Below, piece by piece: positions 46,235-55,875 of a stretch of DNA of 64,000 nucleotides. The translations under genes and the position numbers were made by a program. Numbering within the stretch: position 1 is the stretch's first letter; each line of letters begins with the position of its first letter. The DNA is taken from contig JBDSMH010000101.1 in the NCBI GenBank assembly GCA_039915945.1, positions 62,001-126,000 of the forward strand. Direction: 5' to 3'. Under the pieces are notes generated by a model that searched no databases, had not been told where the DNA came from, and worked only from the letters and a program-made list of their open reading frames with translations. The DNA comes from DATLFA01 sp039915945. GTDB taxonomy: Bacteria > Actinomycetota > Acidimicrobiia > Acidimicrobiales > WLNW01.

Positions 46235-47289
46235 GGCTGTGTCCTGTCGTTTGAGCGTTTGGACGCTTTCGCCTTCGTCCGTTTGCCATCCACCAACGCG
46301 ACGTCGGGGACTTCCTCAGCTGCACCATGGCCGGTGAGCGCGAAGAAAACGTCGTCAAGCGTCGATTGGCGGCCGACCACGTCGACGAACGGAATATTCG
46401 CCGCGTCCAACTGCCGCACGGCGTTCGGCGTCATCCCGGACACTTTGACGACCGGAACACGGACCGTCCGAAGGGGTCCGTTCTCTTCGCGGTCGATCAG
46501 GATTTCGCCACAGGCAAGCCCGGCAAGCGCCGACATCACTTGTTGCGCCGCGTCGGACGACGAGACACTGACCTCGAGCACGTCGCCGCCAACCTGCAGC
46601 TTGAGTGCGTCGCTCGTGCCGCGAGCGATCACCCGGCCATGATCGATGACCACGATCTCGTCGGTCAGCCGATCTGCCTCGTCGAGGTACTGCGTCGTGA
46701 GCAACGTCGTCGTCCCACCGCGAGTGAGCTCGTCGATCAGTTCCCACACCGACTGCCGCGCGCGCGGGTCGAGACCAGTGGTCGGTTCATCGAGAAACAG
46801 CACCGACGGCCGAGCGATCAAGCTCATCGCGATGTCGAGGCGGCGCCGCATGCCGCCCGAGAAACCCTTGACGACGCGGTCGCCCGCCTCCGCGAGATCG
46901 AAGCGGTCGAGCAGTTCGCGGCCTCGTTCGCGAGCTTCAGGGAGCCGCATGTGAAACAGCCGACCGACGTGCTGGAGGTTCTCGAACCCCGTCAGCCGTT
47001 CGTCAACTGCTGCGTATTGTCCTGTCAGGCCGATGCGGGCCTTCGCCCGCTGCGGGTCGGCGACGACATCGATGCCGTCGACGAAGGCGCGCCCCGCATC
47101 GGGCTTGATGAGTGTGGTGAGCACGCGCACGGCTGTCGTCTTGCCCGCACCGTTCGGCCCGAGCAGTCCCACGACCTTGGCCCGATCGACGCGGAGGTCG
47201 ACATCGACGAGGGCTTGCGTCTCGCCGAACGACTTGAACAGCCCTTCGGCAAGCACCGCCGACTGAGAACTGTCATCCATATACGTCAT
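46231..47289 (-). CDS. ABC transporter ATPase (DrrA-like)
   Basis: 352 residues. Walker A LLGPNGAGKTTAVRVL, Q-loop ARIGLTGQYAAVDERLTG, signature VKGFSGGMRRRLDIAMSL, Walker B VLFLDEPTTGLDPRARQSVW, H-loop LLTTQYLDEADRLTD. The C-terminal 100 residues (GDVLEVSVSSSDAAQQVMSA... STLDDVFFALTGHGA) match the CREEM-type domain of DrrA. With the permease it forms an exporter of hydrophobic compounds. In the first codons MTYMDDSSQSA a second ATG is available. Upstream 150 bases hold no other gene. Confidence 0.93.
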   Translation of the reverse strand: MTYMDDSSQSAVLAEGLFKSFGETQALVDVDLRVDRAKVVGLLGPNGAGKTTAVRVLTTLIKPDAGRAFVDGIDVVADPQRAKARIGLTGQYAAVDERLTGFENLQHVGRLFHMRLPEARERGRELLDRFDLAEAGDRVVKGFSGGMRRRLDIAMSLIARPSVLFLDEPTTGLDPRARQSVWELIDELTRGGTTTLLTTQYLDEADRLTDEIVVIDHGRVIARGTSDALKLQVGGDVLEVSVSSSDAAQQVMSALAGLACGEILIDREENGPLRTVRVPVVKVSGMTPNAVRQLDAANIPFVDVVGRQSTLDDVFFALTGHGAAEEVPDVALVDGKRTKAKASKRSNDRTQP

Positions 47290-47444
47290 TCGCTGTCACC
47301 TGGACATCCTGGTCGTTCACTCTTGTCACCGGTCTACGCACGGTGTGACGTTGCGATATCCCGCAACTCATCGAACCTTCGACCGTAGCGGCCTAGCAGT
47401 GTCCACCAACATCATCCGCGACGCATCATGATTTTCTCACTGGA

Positions 47445-48323
47445 TCATCTGTCACATCGTGGCGTCGAGATCGTTGGACCTTTCCACGGCGTTGGACTTG
47501 CGCCTTCTGCCTGCAGCGCGATCTCGGAGAGCAGCCACGCTCGGCATGCGGTCAACTCTGGTGAGCCGGCCGACACCGACATGCCCCCAGCCTTCGCGAG
47601 TTCTTCGCCGTCGTTGATCCTTGTCAGCCGTTCGAGCGCTGCCTTGCCGGCCCCGTGCGGGAAACGCGCATCCACATCGACGACTCGTAAGCCGTCGCCG
47701 CGCGCGTTGTGCACCGGTTCGAGCACGGGGGTGAGATCGATCTGCGGGCTCCGCCACGCGCCCGGGTCCGAGTTCTTCGACATGTCGATCATTGCGAGAT
47801 CCCGTAGCAGCGCGTCGCCGTGTTCAACCGTTGCGCGCACCAGCGCGACCGGCAAGCCGTCGAAACGGACCACGAAATCATCCGCGCGACGATTGCGACG
47901 CACAGAAGCTTCGGGCTGGGGCGGCGACGCCTGGGTCTCTCCGATCTGGAACCACACCACTTTGCCGTGCTGCTCGGGGTTGGCGCCCCACCGAGTAGCG
48001 ATCGCGTCGACGAGGCCTATGCCTCGGCCCGTTGCGGAGGCCACGTGGTAGTGGCGAATGCCGGGCAACACCGTTGATCCGTCGCGTACTTCGAAGCGGG
48101 CCGCGTCGGAAAAGGTGCAACAACGAAGGTCGATGTCGGTACCCGCGTGCAGTACGACATTGGTCACGAGCTCACTCACCAGCAATTGGCAGTCCTCGAC
48201 GAGTCCGTCGAGGCCACCCGCGCGGAGAGCGTCGCGCGCAAACGATCGTGCCTTGGACGCACTCTTGGACTGACACGGCAGCCTGACGCGATGCTCGACG
48301 TAGGGTTTCAATGGCGCGCGCAA
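47445..48323 (-). CDS. HATPase (RsbW/SpoIIAB-like) regulator with C-terminal extension
   Basis: 292 residues. Residues 20-130 are a GHKL ATPase: VEDCQLLVSELVTNVVLHAG (N box with E and N), AARFEVRDGS (G1 region) and ATGRGIGLVDAIATRWGANP (G2). This is the anti-sigma kinase type of partner-switching systems. The C-terminal 150 residues (ALVRATVEHGDALLRDLAMI, AALERLTRINDGEELAKAGG) are of unknown kind, possibly binding a sensor or phosphatase. A STAS antagonist gene lies 23 bases upstream on the same strand. Confidence 0.8.
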   Translation of the reverse strand: MRAPLKPYVEHRVRLPCQSKSASKARSFARDALRAGGLDGLVEDCQLLVSELVTNVVLHAGTDIDLRCCTFSDAARFEVRDGSTVLPGIRHYHVASATGRGIGLVDAIATRWGANPEQHGKVVWFQIGETQASPPQPEASVRRNRRADDFVVRFDGLPVALVRATVEHGDALLRDLAMIDMSKNSDPGAWRSPQIDLTPVLEPVHNARGDGLRVVDVDARFPHGAGKAALERLTRINDGEELAKAGGMSVSAGSPELTACRAWLLSEIALQAEGASPTPWKGPTISTPRCDR

Positions 48324-48345
48324 GCTTCGTACCCGTTGCGCTATC

Positions 48346-48651
48346 TCACCGCGTTGAGCCCGTGGCGCGGTTGTGCGTGAGTAGCGACTCGGTCAGGCAT
48401 GTGCACTCCAGCAATCGATGCACGGGTGGACTGACGGCCACGATTTGCAGCGCGCCGCGACTGTTGCGGAGGTTGATCAGCCCCGAGAGGCCAGAGGAGT
48501 CGATGAACGTGACTTCGCTCAAATCGAGCTCGACCGTCATCGCTCGCATCACTGCTTCGACCATTATGGGCGTCGTCGTCACGTCGATTTCGCCGGTTAC
48601 CTTCACGTGACCCTCGCCAACTTGGACGCTGAACGCGTTCGACTGTTCCAC
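48346..48651 (-). CDS. STAS-domain anti-sigma factor antagonist
   Basis: 101 residues from MEQSNAFSVQVGEGHVKVTG. EIDVTTTPIMVEAVM and VELDLSEVTFIDSSGLSGLI hold the conserved phosphorylatable Ser (IDSSGL), as in SpoIIAA/RsbV. It should be phosphorylated by, and bind to, the HATPase encoded directly downstream, freeing a sigma factor encoded elsewhere. Confidence 0.88.
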   Translation of the reverse strand: MEQSNAFSVQVGEGHVKVTGEIDVTTTPIMVEAVMRAMTVELDLSEVTFIDSSGLSGLINLRNSRGALQIVAVSPPVHRLLECTCLTESLLTHNRATGSTR

Positions 48652-48828
48652 TGCGCGACTTCCTTTGATCTACAGTTGATGCGCCGTAGGGTCTGGGCGG
48701 GCATACGGTTTGCGGGCTGTGCAAGCTCCGATCGGCTCGTTGTGCAAAAGTTGAGGCATACCGCGGGTGCTTTACGGCCACCCTGCCTGGTCAGCAGGCG
48801 AGCTCCCGGATGCGTGCGCCCGCCGGCG

Positions 48829-49563
48829 TCAGAACTGGCGTAGGAAGCGCTCGGCGTCGTCGACGCGCGGCAGATTGTTGAACAGTACGTACGGGTTACG
48901 CCGTTCGACGACGAGTTCGTAGAGTCGACGAAGTTCCTGCGTCGTGTGTACGTGCCGCGCTCCGGTCGTGCCATGCAGTCGGTAATACGTCTGCTCGGGT
49001 GTCACCGTCTCGTTGACCATTGGGTCGACGACGTGAACCAGATTGAGGCTGTGGCACAACTCGCGCACCAACGCATCAGGCCACTCGCCGCGCGGCTCCC
49101 AAAGCAACCGTCCTTCAGGGCGAGCAACTGTGCTCAGAAACGTCGTCATCTGTGCGACGTTCTCCGCTGTCGGTCGAAAGCTCTTGGGACACTGAAGAAG
49201 TACGGAGGTCGCGTGCAGCAATCGTGCGCACTCGAGCGTTCGGTCCCACGCCTGCAGTACGGCCGGCGTAGACCGGAACGCGCCCACTTGCCGTCGGTGT
49301 TCGTCAGGCAGCGGTCGCTTCAGTCGGCGATACGTGGGACTGGTCGACTCATGGGTCACCAGTTGCCACGCCTTCGTCGTGAACTCGAAGTCAGCGGGCA
49401 CCTCGGCTCGCCATCGCCTCAGTAGATCGGGGGCCGGCGGCTCGTAGAAGGTGTGCTGAACCTCCACGAGCGGGAATCGACGGACGTACGCAGACCTGGC
49501 GATCGTCCACCCGCACAGTCCGACGCGTACCCCGAGTCCAGGGTTGGACGCCACATTGCTCAT
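48829..49563 (-). CDS. DUF72-family protein (YecE-like TIM barrel)
   Basis: 244 residues. VRVGLCGWTIARSAYVRRFP then LVEVQHTFYEPPAPDLLRRW, the typical DUF72 opening (GCSGW...F..VE.N.TFY), with LQCPKSFRPTAENVAQMTTF, RLLWEPRGEWPDALVRELCH and YYRLHGTTGARHV. The family fold is a phosphodiesterase-like TIM barrel of unknown role. The YRLHG motif and short C-terminus differ from the second DUF72 protein at 56576, so these are not recent duplicates. Confidence 0.88.
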   Translation of the reverse strand: MSNVASNPGLGVRVGLCGWTIARSAYVRRFPLVEVQHTFYEPPAPDLLRRWRAEVPADFEFTTKAWQLVTHESTSPTYRRLKRPLPDEHRRQVGAFRSTPAVLQAWDRTLECARLLHATSVLLQCPKSFRPTAENVAQMTTFLSTVARPEGRLLWEPRGEWPDALVRELCHSLNLVHVVDPMVNETVTPEQTYYRLHGTTGARHVHTTQELRRLYELVVERRNPYVLFNNLPRVDDAERFLRQF

Positions 49564-49600
49564 TCCTTAAGGGAACCCCCTGTCGTGGCGACATGGTCGG

Positions 49601-49834
49601 CTATGTCGCGAAGTCTCCCTGCAAGATATCCAGCACTCTCGCGAGTGCAGCGCACGACCCTCGCAGGCGAAAGCTCCCGCCGGCAGCCTGGACAGTCTCA
49701 CGCAGTGCGATCAGCGTCCGCAGTCCCGCCGCGTCGACGAACCGCAACTCTGATACGTCGACGATGAGGTCGCCAGTGGAAGGGGCCACGGTTGCGAGCT
49801 CCGAGGCAGTGGCGACGTCGAGTTCGCCGTCCAC
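49601..49834 (-). CDS. STAS-domain protein, N-terminally short
   Basis: 77 residues from VDGELDVATASELATVAPST. DLIVDVSELRFVDAAGLRTL is the core STAS motif, but the phosphorylated Ser position is Ala (VDAAGL). The usual first strand is missing and an in-frame TAG lies five codons upstream of the GTG, so the gene is truncated or damaged at its 5' end. It may be a non-phosphorylatable relic of a second antagonist. Confidence 0.6.
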   Translation of the reverse strand: MDGELDVATASELATVAPSTGDLIVDVSELRFVDAAGLRTLIALRETVQAAGGSFRLRGSCAALARVLDILQGDFAT

Positions 49835-49987
49835 CAGCTGACGGCGCTAGAAGGCAATCAAGGCCCGAATGGGCGCGCAAGTGGTATGGCCCGGGTGATT
49901 GTGTGATTTCACCGTTTCGAATTGGACGAGTTGGGAATGAGTGCGCGCCGCTCCTCCCCACGGGCGCTTGCAACGAAAGGTCGACTG

Positions 49988-52197
49988 ATGGCGAAAGCGA
50001 AGCCTCGATCCAATCCAGCGCGTACGACTCGGGATCAGCAGGGCGCGCGCGGGCGCGTCACGACGAACGAAGCGCGACAGCCGATCCTCGCTCCCAGGGT
50101 GAGCAAAGTGCCGGCGCAGGACAGCGATTTCCTGACCACGGCTCAAGGCCAGCGCCTGGCTCAGACCGACGACTCGTTGAAGGTCGGCAGTCGCGGCCCC
50201 ACGCTGATGGACGACTTCCATCTGCGCGAGAAGATCACGCACTTCGATCACGAGAGGATCCCCGAGCGCGTCGTGCACGCCCGGGGTACTGCGGCGCACG
50301 GCGTGTTCGAGTCCTATGGCACCGGTGTCGATATCACCTCGGCTGACTTTTTACAGCCCGGTCGTGTAACGCCCGTGTTCACCCGCTTCTCCACGGTGGT
50401 TGGTTCACGGGGATCGGCCGACACAGTCCGCGATGTCCGCGGCTTCGCGGTGAAGTTCTACACCGACGAGGGAGTATTCGATCTCGTTGGCAACAACATC
50501 CGGTGTTCTTTATTCGGGACGGAATCAAGTTCCCCGATCTCATCCACGCGGCAAAGCCGGAACCCGACCGCGAGATACCGCAGGCACAAACTGCGCACAC
50601 GACGTTCTGGGATTTCGTGTCGATGCTTCCCGAGTCGCCACACATGTTGATGTGGGCAATGTCGGACCGTGCCATTCCTCGTTCCTATCGAATGATGGAG
50701 GGGTTCGGCGTTCACACGTTTCGGCTCGTGAACTCGAGTGGCCAGACGAACTTGGTGAAGTTCCATTGGAAGCCGGTCCTCGGTGTGCATGGTCTCGTCT
50801 GGGACGAGGCGCTCACGCTGAACGGAGTGGATCCCGACTTTCACCGCCGCGATCTCTACAACGCGATCGGTGGCGGCGCGTTCCCGGAGTGGGAACTCGG
50901 CGTACAAGTCATGCCCGACAGCGAGGATCAGTACTTCAACGGCATCGACCTGCTCGATTCGACGAAGTTGGTGCCCGAGGAGCTCGTTCCGGTGCAGCCG
51001 ATCGGCCGCATGACGTTGAACCGCTGCCCGGCGAACTTCTTTGCCGAAGTCGAGCAAGTCGCGTTCCACGTGGGTCATCTCGTCCGGGGCATCGAGGTAG
51101 TCGATGATCCGCTGATGCACGCTCGCATGTTCAGCTATCTCGACACGCAGCTCACGCGCCTTGGTGGACCGAACTTCTCGCAGATCCCGATCAATCGCCC
51201 ACATGCACCTGTGAACGACAACTTCCGAGATGGTCTCCACCAGCATGCGGTGCATCACGGCAAGACGCCGTACCTCCCCAATGCGGTGGGCGGCGGTTGT
51301 CCTTTCCTCGCTGGTGCCGAAGACGGTGGCTACATCCACGTGCCACGGATGATCCAAGGCGCAAAGGTTCGCGAACGCGGTCCTGACGACGAGTACGCGC
51401 AGGCAACGCTGTTCTGGAACAGCATGAGCGAGCCCGAGCAGGATCACATCGTCGATGCCTACACCTTCGAACTCGGCCACGTCGAAGTACCGGCAGTGGT
51501 CGAACGCATGGTGTTGCGTCTCTCGCTGGTCGATTTGGAGCTCGCACGGCGCGTCTGTATCGGCCTCGGTTTGCCGTCGCCGACACTTCCCGATGAACCG
51601 CGGGGCGCAGCCGACGACGAAGAAAACGCGGACCGAGATCTAGCGGCAGTGCCAGACGCAACCGGGGGCCTCGAAGAGTCACCGGCGTTGGCCATGGTCA
51701 CCGATAACACCTACCCGGTGGACGGACGAGTCGTGCAGATTCTCGCCAACGACGGTTGTGATCTCGCCGGCATCCGGACGTTGCAGGCAGCACTCATTGC
51801 CGCTGGCGCGGTTCCCCACGTCGTCGCCACCCACAAGGGCGTGATCGCAGGGCCGGCGCGGCGTCGCGACGAACTCCCCGTCGACCGTTCCTTCCACACA
51901 GCGAGTTCGGCCGAAGCCGATGCGATCGTAGTTGCCGCAGGCGCGGGGCTCGCGGACAACCCGGCCGTTCTCACGTGGGTGCAGAGCGCCTTTCGCCACT
52001 TCAAGCCGATCGCCGCTTGGGGCGACGGCGAGGATCTCCTCGTCAACGCGGGCATCGACGTTGTGGGGCCCGGTGTGGCAATCGCGCCGAAGGCGAACAG
52101 CAAGTTTGCCAAGGATGTCATTGCTGATCTCTCAGTGCATCGCCATTGGGAACGCGCTGCCACACACCCCACTCGTGAACCGGAACAGGCGGTCTGA
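49988..52197 (+). pseudogene. katE: Large-subunit catalase HPII (KatE) with one internal frameshift
   Basis: The gene spans two frames. Frame 1 (49988-50650) gives the N-terminus to FDLVGNNI, with RVVHARGTAAHGVFE (catalytic His) and the start of the Asn region. At about 50497 one C is missing (ATCCGGTG for ATCCCGGTG) and the remainder, VFFIRDGIKFPDLIHAAKPE to 52197, lies in the other frame. It includes the heme-ligand Tyr in ARMFSYLDTQLTRLG, VGGGCPFLAGAEDGG and the C-terminal flavodoxin-like domain of large catalases. All other parts are intact, so the lesion is very recent or a consensus error; if corrected, an active catalase of about 736 residues results. Confidence 0.9.
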
Positions 52198-52198
52198 A

Positions 52199-52615
52199 AT
52201 GCCGAACGGAATTGACCTCATTCTCACCGACCATAGAACGGTGGATGCGCTGCTTGCGGAATTCGACGAGACCGGCAATGCAACGGTCATCGGTCAGGTG
52301 GTCTGCGAGTTGAAAGCGCACGACGACGCCGAACAGGCCGCGCTGTACCCGATGGTCGGAGAGATAATGGGTAACGCGGCCATGATCGAGCGCTCGTCGA
52401 TCGCCCACTCTGCGGTGAAGAAACAAATCGACGCACTCACGACGCTCGAAGGCGCGCCCCTCGTCGACGCGTTCAGGGCGTTGCGCAAAATCGTGCGACA
52501 GCATGTGGCCGATGAGGAGAAGAACATTCTTCCCGCGCTCGGCGACGCCGCGACACAACAGCAACTCGAACTGCTCGGTGCTCGAATTCTGCAAGCAAAG
52601 CAACGTGTCGGCTGA
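52199..52615 (+). CDS. Hemerythrin HHE-domain protein
   Basis: 138 residues from MPNGIDLILTDHRTVDALLA. Iron-binding His/Glu positions are visible: LTDHRTVDALLAEFD, ELKAHDDAEQAALYPMV, SIAHSAVKKQIDALT and IVRQHVADEEKNILPAL. Such small proteins sense or store oxygen, NO or iron. It starts two bases after the catalase stop and is followed closely by a hydrolase, fitting an oxidative-stress operon. Confidence 0.9.
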   Translation: MPNGIDLILTDHRTVDALLAEFDETGNATVIGQVVCELKAHDDAEQAALYPMVGEIMGNAAMIERSSIAHSAVKKQIDALTTLEGAPLVDAFRALRKIVRQHVADEEKNILPALGDAATQQQLELLGARILQAKQRVG

Positions 52616-52622
52616 GAACCAG

Positions 52623-53462
52623 ATGGCGTCGATACCGGCTGAGCGGATGGTCAACGTCTCGGGCGTCATGGTGCCCGTACGCGACTCGGTCAATGACCAT
52701 GGGCGTCCGCCTGTCGTTTTGCTGCATGGTTTGGGCATGACGAGCGACTCGTGTTGGCATGGCACGTATGGGCCGCTGGCCGAGCACCACCGAGTCGTCG
52801 CGTTCGACTTGCGTGGTCATGGCTCAGGCCTTCCGGTGGAAGACCACTTCTCATTGGAAGTATGCGCCGATGACGTGCGCACGGTTGCCGACACACTCGG
52901 CCTCGGTCGCTTCATCGCGGTTGGCTACTCGATCGGTGGGTTGATCGCGCAGACGTTGTGGCACCGCGGGCGAGAGAGCGTCAGTGGACTCGTGTTGGGC
53001 GCGACCGCGCATTTCCCGCTGACGCCGGTCGAGTGGGCGCTCAGCGCGGCACCGGTGATGGGCACCAGCTGGCGGCGCGGCTTGACCGCGCGTCCCGTTG
53101 GACCTCCCGTCGCCGCGGTCGAGTATCTGCTGCGCAGCATCTCGGACCCGGATGTTCGCGCCGACGTCGCGCGCCGGTCACAGATCGAGCCGTGGGTGCT
53201 TGGTTCGGCTCTACAGGCCGCCGCCAAGTTCGACGCTCGGCCTTGGATCGACTCGGTCGACGTCGCGACTGCAGTAGTACTCACGACTCGTGACGCAGTG
53301 ATCATCCCCTGGCGCCAGCGCGCCCTTGCCAATGCGATTCCGGGAGCGACGATCCACGAAGTTCGTTCGGGTCACCTTGCGCCCATCCGCCATCCTCGTC
53401 GATTGGCGCGCGCACTCGTTGATGCGTGTGATTCGGTAGTCAGCGCAAAGGTGGCCGTATGA
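52623..53462 (+). CDS. Alpha/beta hydrolase
   Basis: 279 residues. PPVVLLHGLGMTSDSCWHGT gives the oxyanion HG motif, FIAVGYSIGGLIAQTLWHRG the nucleophile elbow (G-Y-S-I-G-G), VVLTTRDAVIIPWRQRALAN the Asp, and EVRSGHLAPIRHPRRLARAL the catalytic His. Substrate unknown. The ATG at 52623 is used; GTG at 52605, overlapping the hemerythrin stop, is an alternative. It overlaps the next gene by four bases. Confidence 0.9.
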   Translation: MASIPAERMVNVSGVMVPVRDSVNDHGRPPVVLLHGLGMTSDSCWHGTYGPLAEHHRVVAFDLRGHGSGLPVEDHFSLEVCADDVRTVADTLGLGRFIAVGYSIGGLIAQTLWHRGRESVSGLVLGATAHFPLTPVEWALSAAPVMGTSWRRGLTARPVGPPVAAVEYLLRSISDPDVRADVARRSQIEPWVLGSALQAAAKFDARPWIDSVDVATAVVLTTRDAVIIPWRQRALANAIPGATIHEVRSGHLAPIRHPRRLARALVDACDSVVSAKVAV

Positions 53463-53773
53463 GCGGCGAAGCGACACCCGAATTGCTCGAGAGCGTCAAA
53501 TGGACCGGCGACAACCTCGCCGACATCGAACGCTTCGTCAACGCGACCTGCACTGTGGCCGGCGATTCGGTGTTGGTGCCAAAGCTGTTTGCTGGTGACG
53601 CTGACGAGCGCCTGTGCGTGCCGTTGCACGGTTGGATCGTCCGCGTAGACGGGGAGTTGCGCGTGCTGCCGCCGCGCACCCCGATGCCAGCGGAGGAACA
53701 AACCGAAAGCGGTCCGTCGCCCGAGGTCGAGCGATTTGCCGATCATCTCGCGTTCGAAGACGGATTCGACTGA
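53459..53773 (+). CDS. Hypothetical protein, phage/cytoplasmic small-domain type
   Basis: 104 residues from MSGEATPELLESVKWTGDNL. ADIERFVNATCTVAGDSVLV, RLCVPLHGWIVRVDGELRVL and PPRTPMPAEEQ resemble small proteins of phages and actinobacteria in which a GDWIVR-like strand precedes a short tail; the family has no known role. It overlaps the hydrolase stop by four bases, so it is the last gene of the katE-hemerythrin-hydrolase set. Confidence 0.6.
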   Translation: MSGEATPELLESVKWTGDNLADIERFVNATCTVAGDSVLVPKLFAGDADERLCVPLHGWIVRVDGELRVLPPRTPMPAEEQTESGPSPEVERFADHLAFEDGFD

Positions 53774-53793
53774 GACGTGTTCTCAGTGCGCTC

Positions 53794-54084
53794 TCAGTGC
53801 GCCGGCTGATCGACCACACAGGCGGTGCCTGAGCCCGAACGGTGCGGTGACGCGGGATAGAAAAGGTCGAGGTCGGTGGCGTGATCGTTGCCATCGAACG
53901 ACAAGATGGCGCCGACTTTGACAAGTCGGCCATCGGCAACCAGCAATTGCAGCGCGTCCATGATTTCGAGTTCTCGGCCTTTGGGCGAGAGATGACTAGC
54001 GATGTGTCGTAGGGATGGCGCAAGGCCCTCGTCCATCACTTCGTGCACCACATCAACGAAGAACTCGAGGTCGTCAGTGTCCAC
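53794..54084 (-). CDS. Hypothetical protein, winged-helix-like
   Basis: 96 residues. DVVHEVMDEGLAPSLRHIAS, HLSPKGRELEIMDALQLLVA and DGRLVKVGAILSFDGNDHAT have the helix-turn-helix-wing spacing of small wHTH proteins. It converges with the 53459 gene and is divergent from the LigD-like gene. A regulator role is only suggested by the fold. Confidence 0.55.
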   Translation of the reverse strand: MDTDDLEFFVDVVHEVMDEGLAPSLRHIASHLSPKGRELEIMDALQLLVADGRLVKVGAILSFDGNDHATDLDLFYPASPHRSGSGTACVVDQPAH

Positions 54085-54224
54085 TCGAGGACCGTACCGT
54101 TGTTCACTTCCGCGCCAGTTGCGACTGCGGGTGTCATACGGGTGAAGTCCGATCGCTCACAAGCCGACTCCGGCGCATGACGAGCCAGCTGTTTGCTCGT
54201 GCGCAGCCTGGGTATGACGCGGCA

Positions 54225-55823
54225 ATGAATTCGCCAGCGAGCGCGCGCAAAGGCGCGAAGCGTGCTTCGGCCCCGAAGACCGATCGTCTCTCGACGTATC
54301 GACGAAAGCGCGATTTCGCGTCGACGCCCGAGCCCGATGGAGCGACCAGCGCGCCGTTGCCTGACGGCAACCGGTTCGTGGTTCAGCGGCACCGGGCGTC
54401 GAGCCTGCACTACGACTTGCGACTGGAAGCAGCGGGAGTGCTCCTCAGTTGGGCGGTGCCCAAAGGGCCGACGTTGGACCCTGACGTGAAGCGGTTGGCG
54501 ATGCATGTCGAAGATCATCCGCTCGACTACTTCGACTTTGAGGGCGTCATCCCGCAGGGGGACTACGGCGGGGGCGATGTCATCGTGTGGGATTGGGGAA
54601 CGTGGCGGCTCGCTGAAGGACTTGACCCCCTTGCGGCGGTCACGGCCGGAAGTCTTCACTTCGATCTCTTCGGAGAGAAGTTGGCCGGCCGATTCGCTCT
54701 CGTGCGGCGCGGGAAACCCGGCGACCGCGAGCAATGGCTGCTCATGCACAAACACGACGACGCGGCCGTGAAAGGGTGGAACCCCGAGGACCACCTGCGG
54801 TCGGTGAAATCAGCGCGCACCAATGATGAAGTACGTGCTGCGCCCGCGGCAACATGGTCGAGTACACAACTCTGGAACGGGGCGAGCGATGCGGAACTCG
54901 AGAGCCTCGATGCGTTGGGCAAGAGTGGTCAATGGTCGATCGGTGGTCTCGCGTTGCGGCTCACCAACCTCGACAAGGTTCTCTTTCCGGCAACCGGTGG
55001 TCACGTCGCCTACACGAAGCGCGATCTGATTCGGCACTACGCGTCAGTGGCGCCGGTCGTCTTGCCGTACGTCGCGTATCGACCGATCAATCTCCACCGA
55101 TTTCCCGACGGCATCGACAAGAAGGGTTTCTGGCACAAGGCCGTACCATCACATGCCCCCGAATGGCTTCGCCGCTGGGACTACGCCGACGCCGATGAAG
55201 GCGAGACCGGTACGTATGCAGTGTTGGACTCGCCGGCGGCGCTTGCGTGGGCAGCGAACTTCGGAGCTATCGAGCTGCATCCGTGGACATCGACCGCGCG
55301 CGCTCCGCACCAACCGAGCTGGGCCATGATCGATATCGATCCCGGCGCGAAGAGCACGTTCGATGATGTGATCGTGCTCGCTCGATTGCACCGCACCGCT
55401 CTCGAGCATCTCGGCATCAAGGCGGGCGCCAAGGTCACGGGCAAGCGCGGTATCCAGATTCTGATCCCCGTGGCCGATGGCTACACGTTCGACGACACGC
55501 GGGCCTGGGTCGAGAAGCTCTCGCACCTCATCGGCAACACAGTGCCCGAGATGGTGAGTTGGGAATGGGAGGTGGCGAAACGGAAAGGTCTCACGCGGCT
55601 GGACTACACGCAGAACGCCATAAACAAGACGCTCGTGGCTGCCTTCAGCGTACGGCCGGCGCCGGGAGCGCCCGTGTCCGTGCCGATCCATTGGCACGAA
55701 CTCGACGATCCCGACCTCCGGCCCGACAACTGGACGATCTCCAACATCGGGGCACGCCTGAACGAGGTCGGCGACCCGCTCGCGCCGCTGATCGGACTCC
55801 AGCAAAAACTCCCCGAACTGTGA
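54225..55823 (+). CDS. LigD-like NHEJ protein: 3'-phosphoesterase plus polymerase domains, no ligase domain
   Basis: 532 residues. PE domain about 40-200: FVVQRHRASSLHYDLRLEAA, LSWAVPKGP, VEDHPLDYFDFEGVIPQGDY and GWNPEDH include the His/Asp/Arg active site. POL (AEP primase-like) domain about 245-530: LRLTNLDKVLFPATGGHVAY, GFWHKAVPSHAPEW, SWAMIDIDPGAKSTFDDVIV (catalytic DxD) and KVTGKRGIQILIPV. The central ATP-dependent ligase domain of mycobacterial LigD is absent. The product would process and fill broken ends; ligase and Ku must be encoded elsewhere. An ATG at 54177 would add 16 residues. Confidence 0.9.
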   Translation: MNSPASARKGAKRASAPKTDRLSTYRRKRDFASTPEPDGATSAPLPDGNRFVVQRHRASSLHYDLRLEAAGVLLSWAVPKGPTLDPDVKRLAMHVEDHPLDYFDFEGVIPQGDYGGGDVIVWDWGTWRLAEGLDPLAAVTAGSLHFDLFGEKLAGRFALVRRGKPGDREQWLLMHKHDDAAVKGWNPEDHLRSVKSARTNDEVRAAPAATWSSTQLWNGASDAELESLDALGKSGQWSIGGLALRLTNLDKVLFPATGGHVAYTKRDLIRHYASVAPVVLPYVAYRPINLHRFPDGIDKKGFWHKAVPSHAPEWLRRWDYADADEGETGTYAVLDSPAALAWAANFGAIELHPWTSTARAPHQPSWAMIDIDPGAKSTFDDVIVLARLHRTALEHLGIKAGAKVTGKRGIQILIPVADGYTFDDTRAWVEKLSHLIGNTVPEMVSWEWEVAKRKGLTRLDYTQNAINKTLVAAFSVRPAPGAPVSVPIHWHELDDPDLRPDNWTISNIGARLNEVGDPLAPLIGLQQKLPEL

Positions 55824-55875
55824 TCGGTGCCCTCGCGTAGTTTTGAGCGGGTAGACGCGCGGGTAAGAGGGCCGA

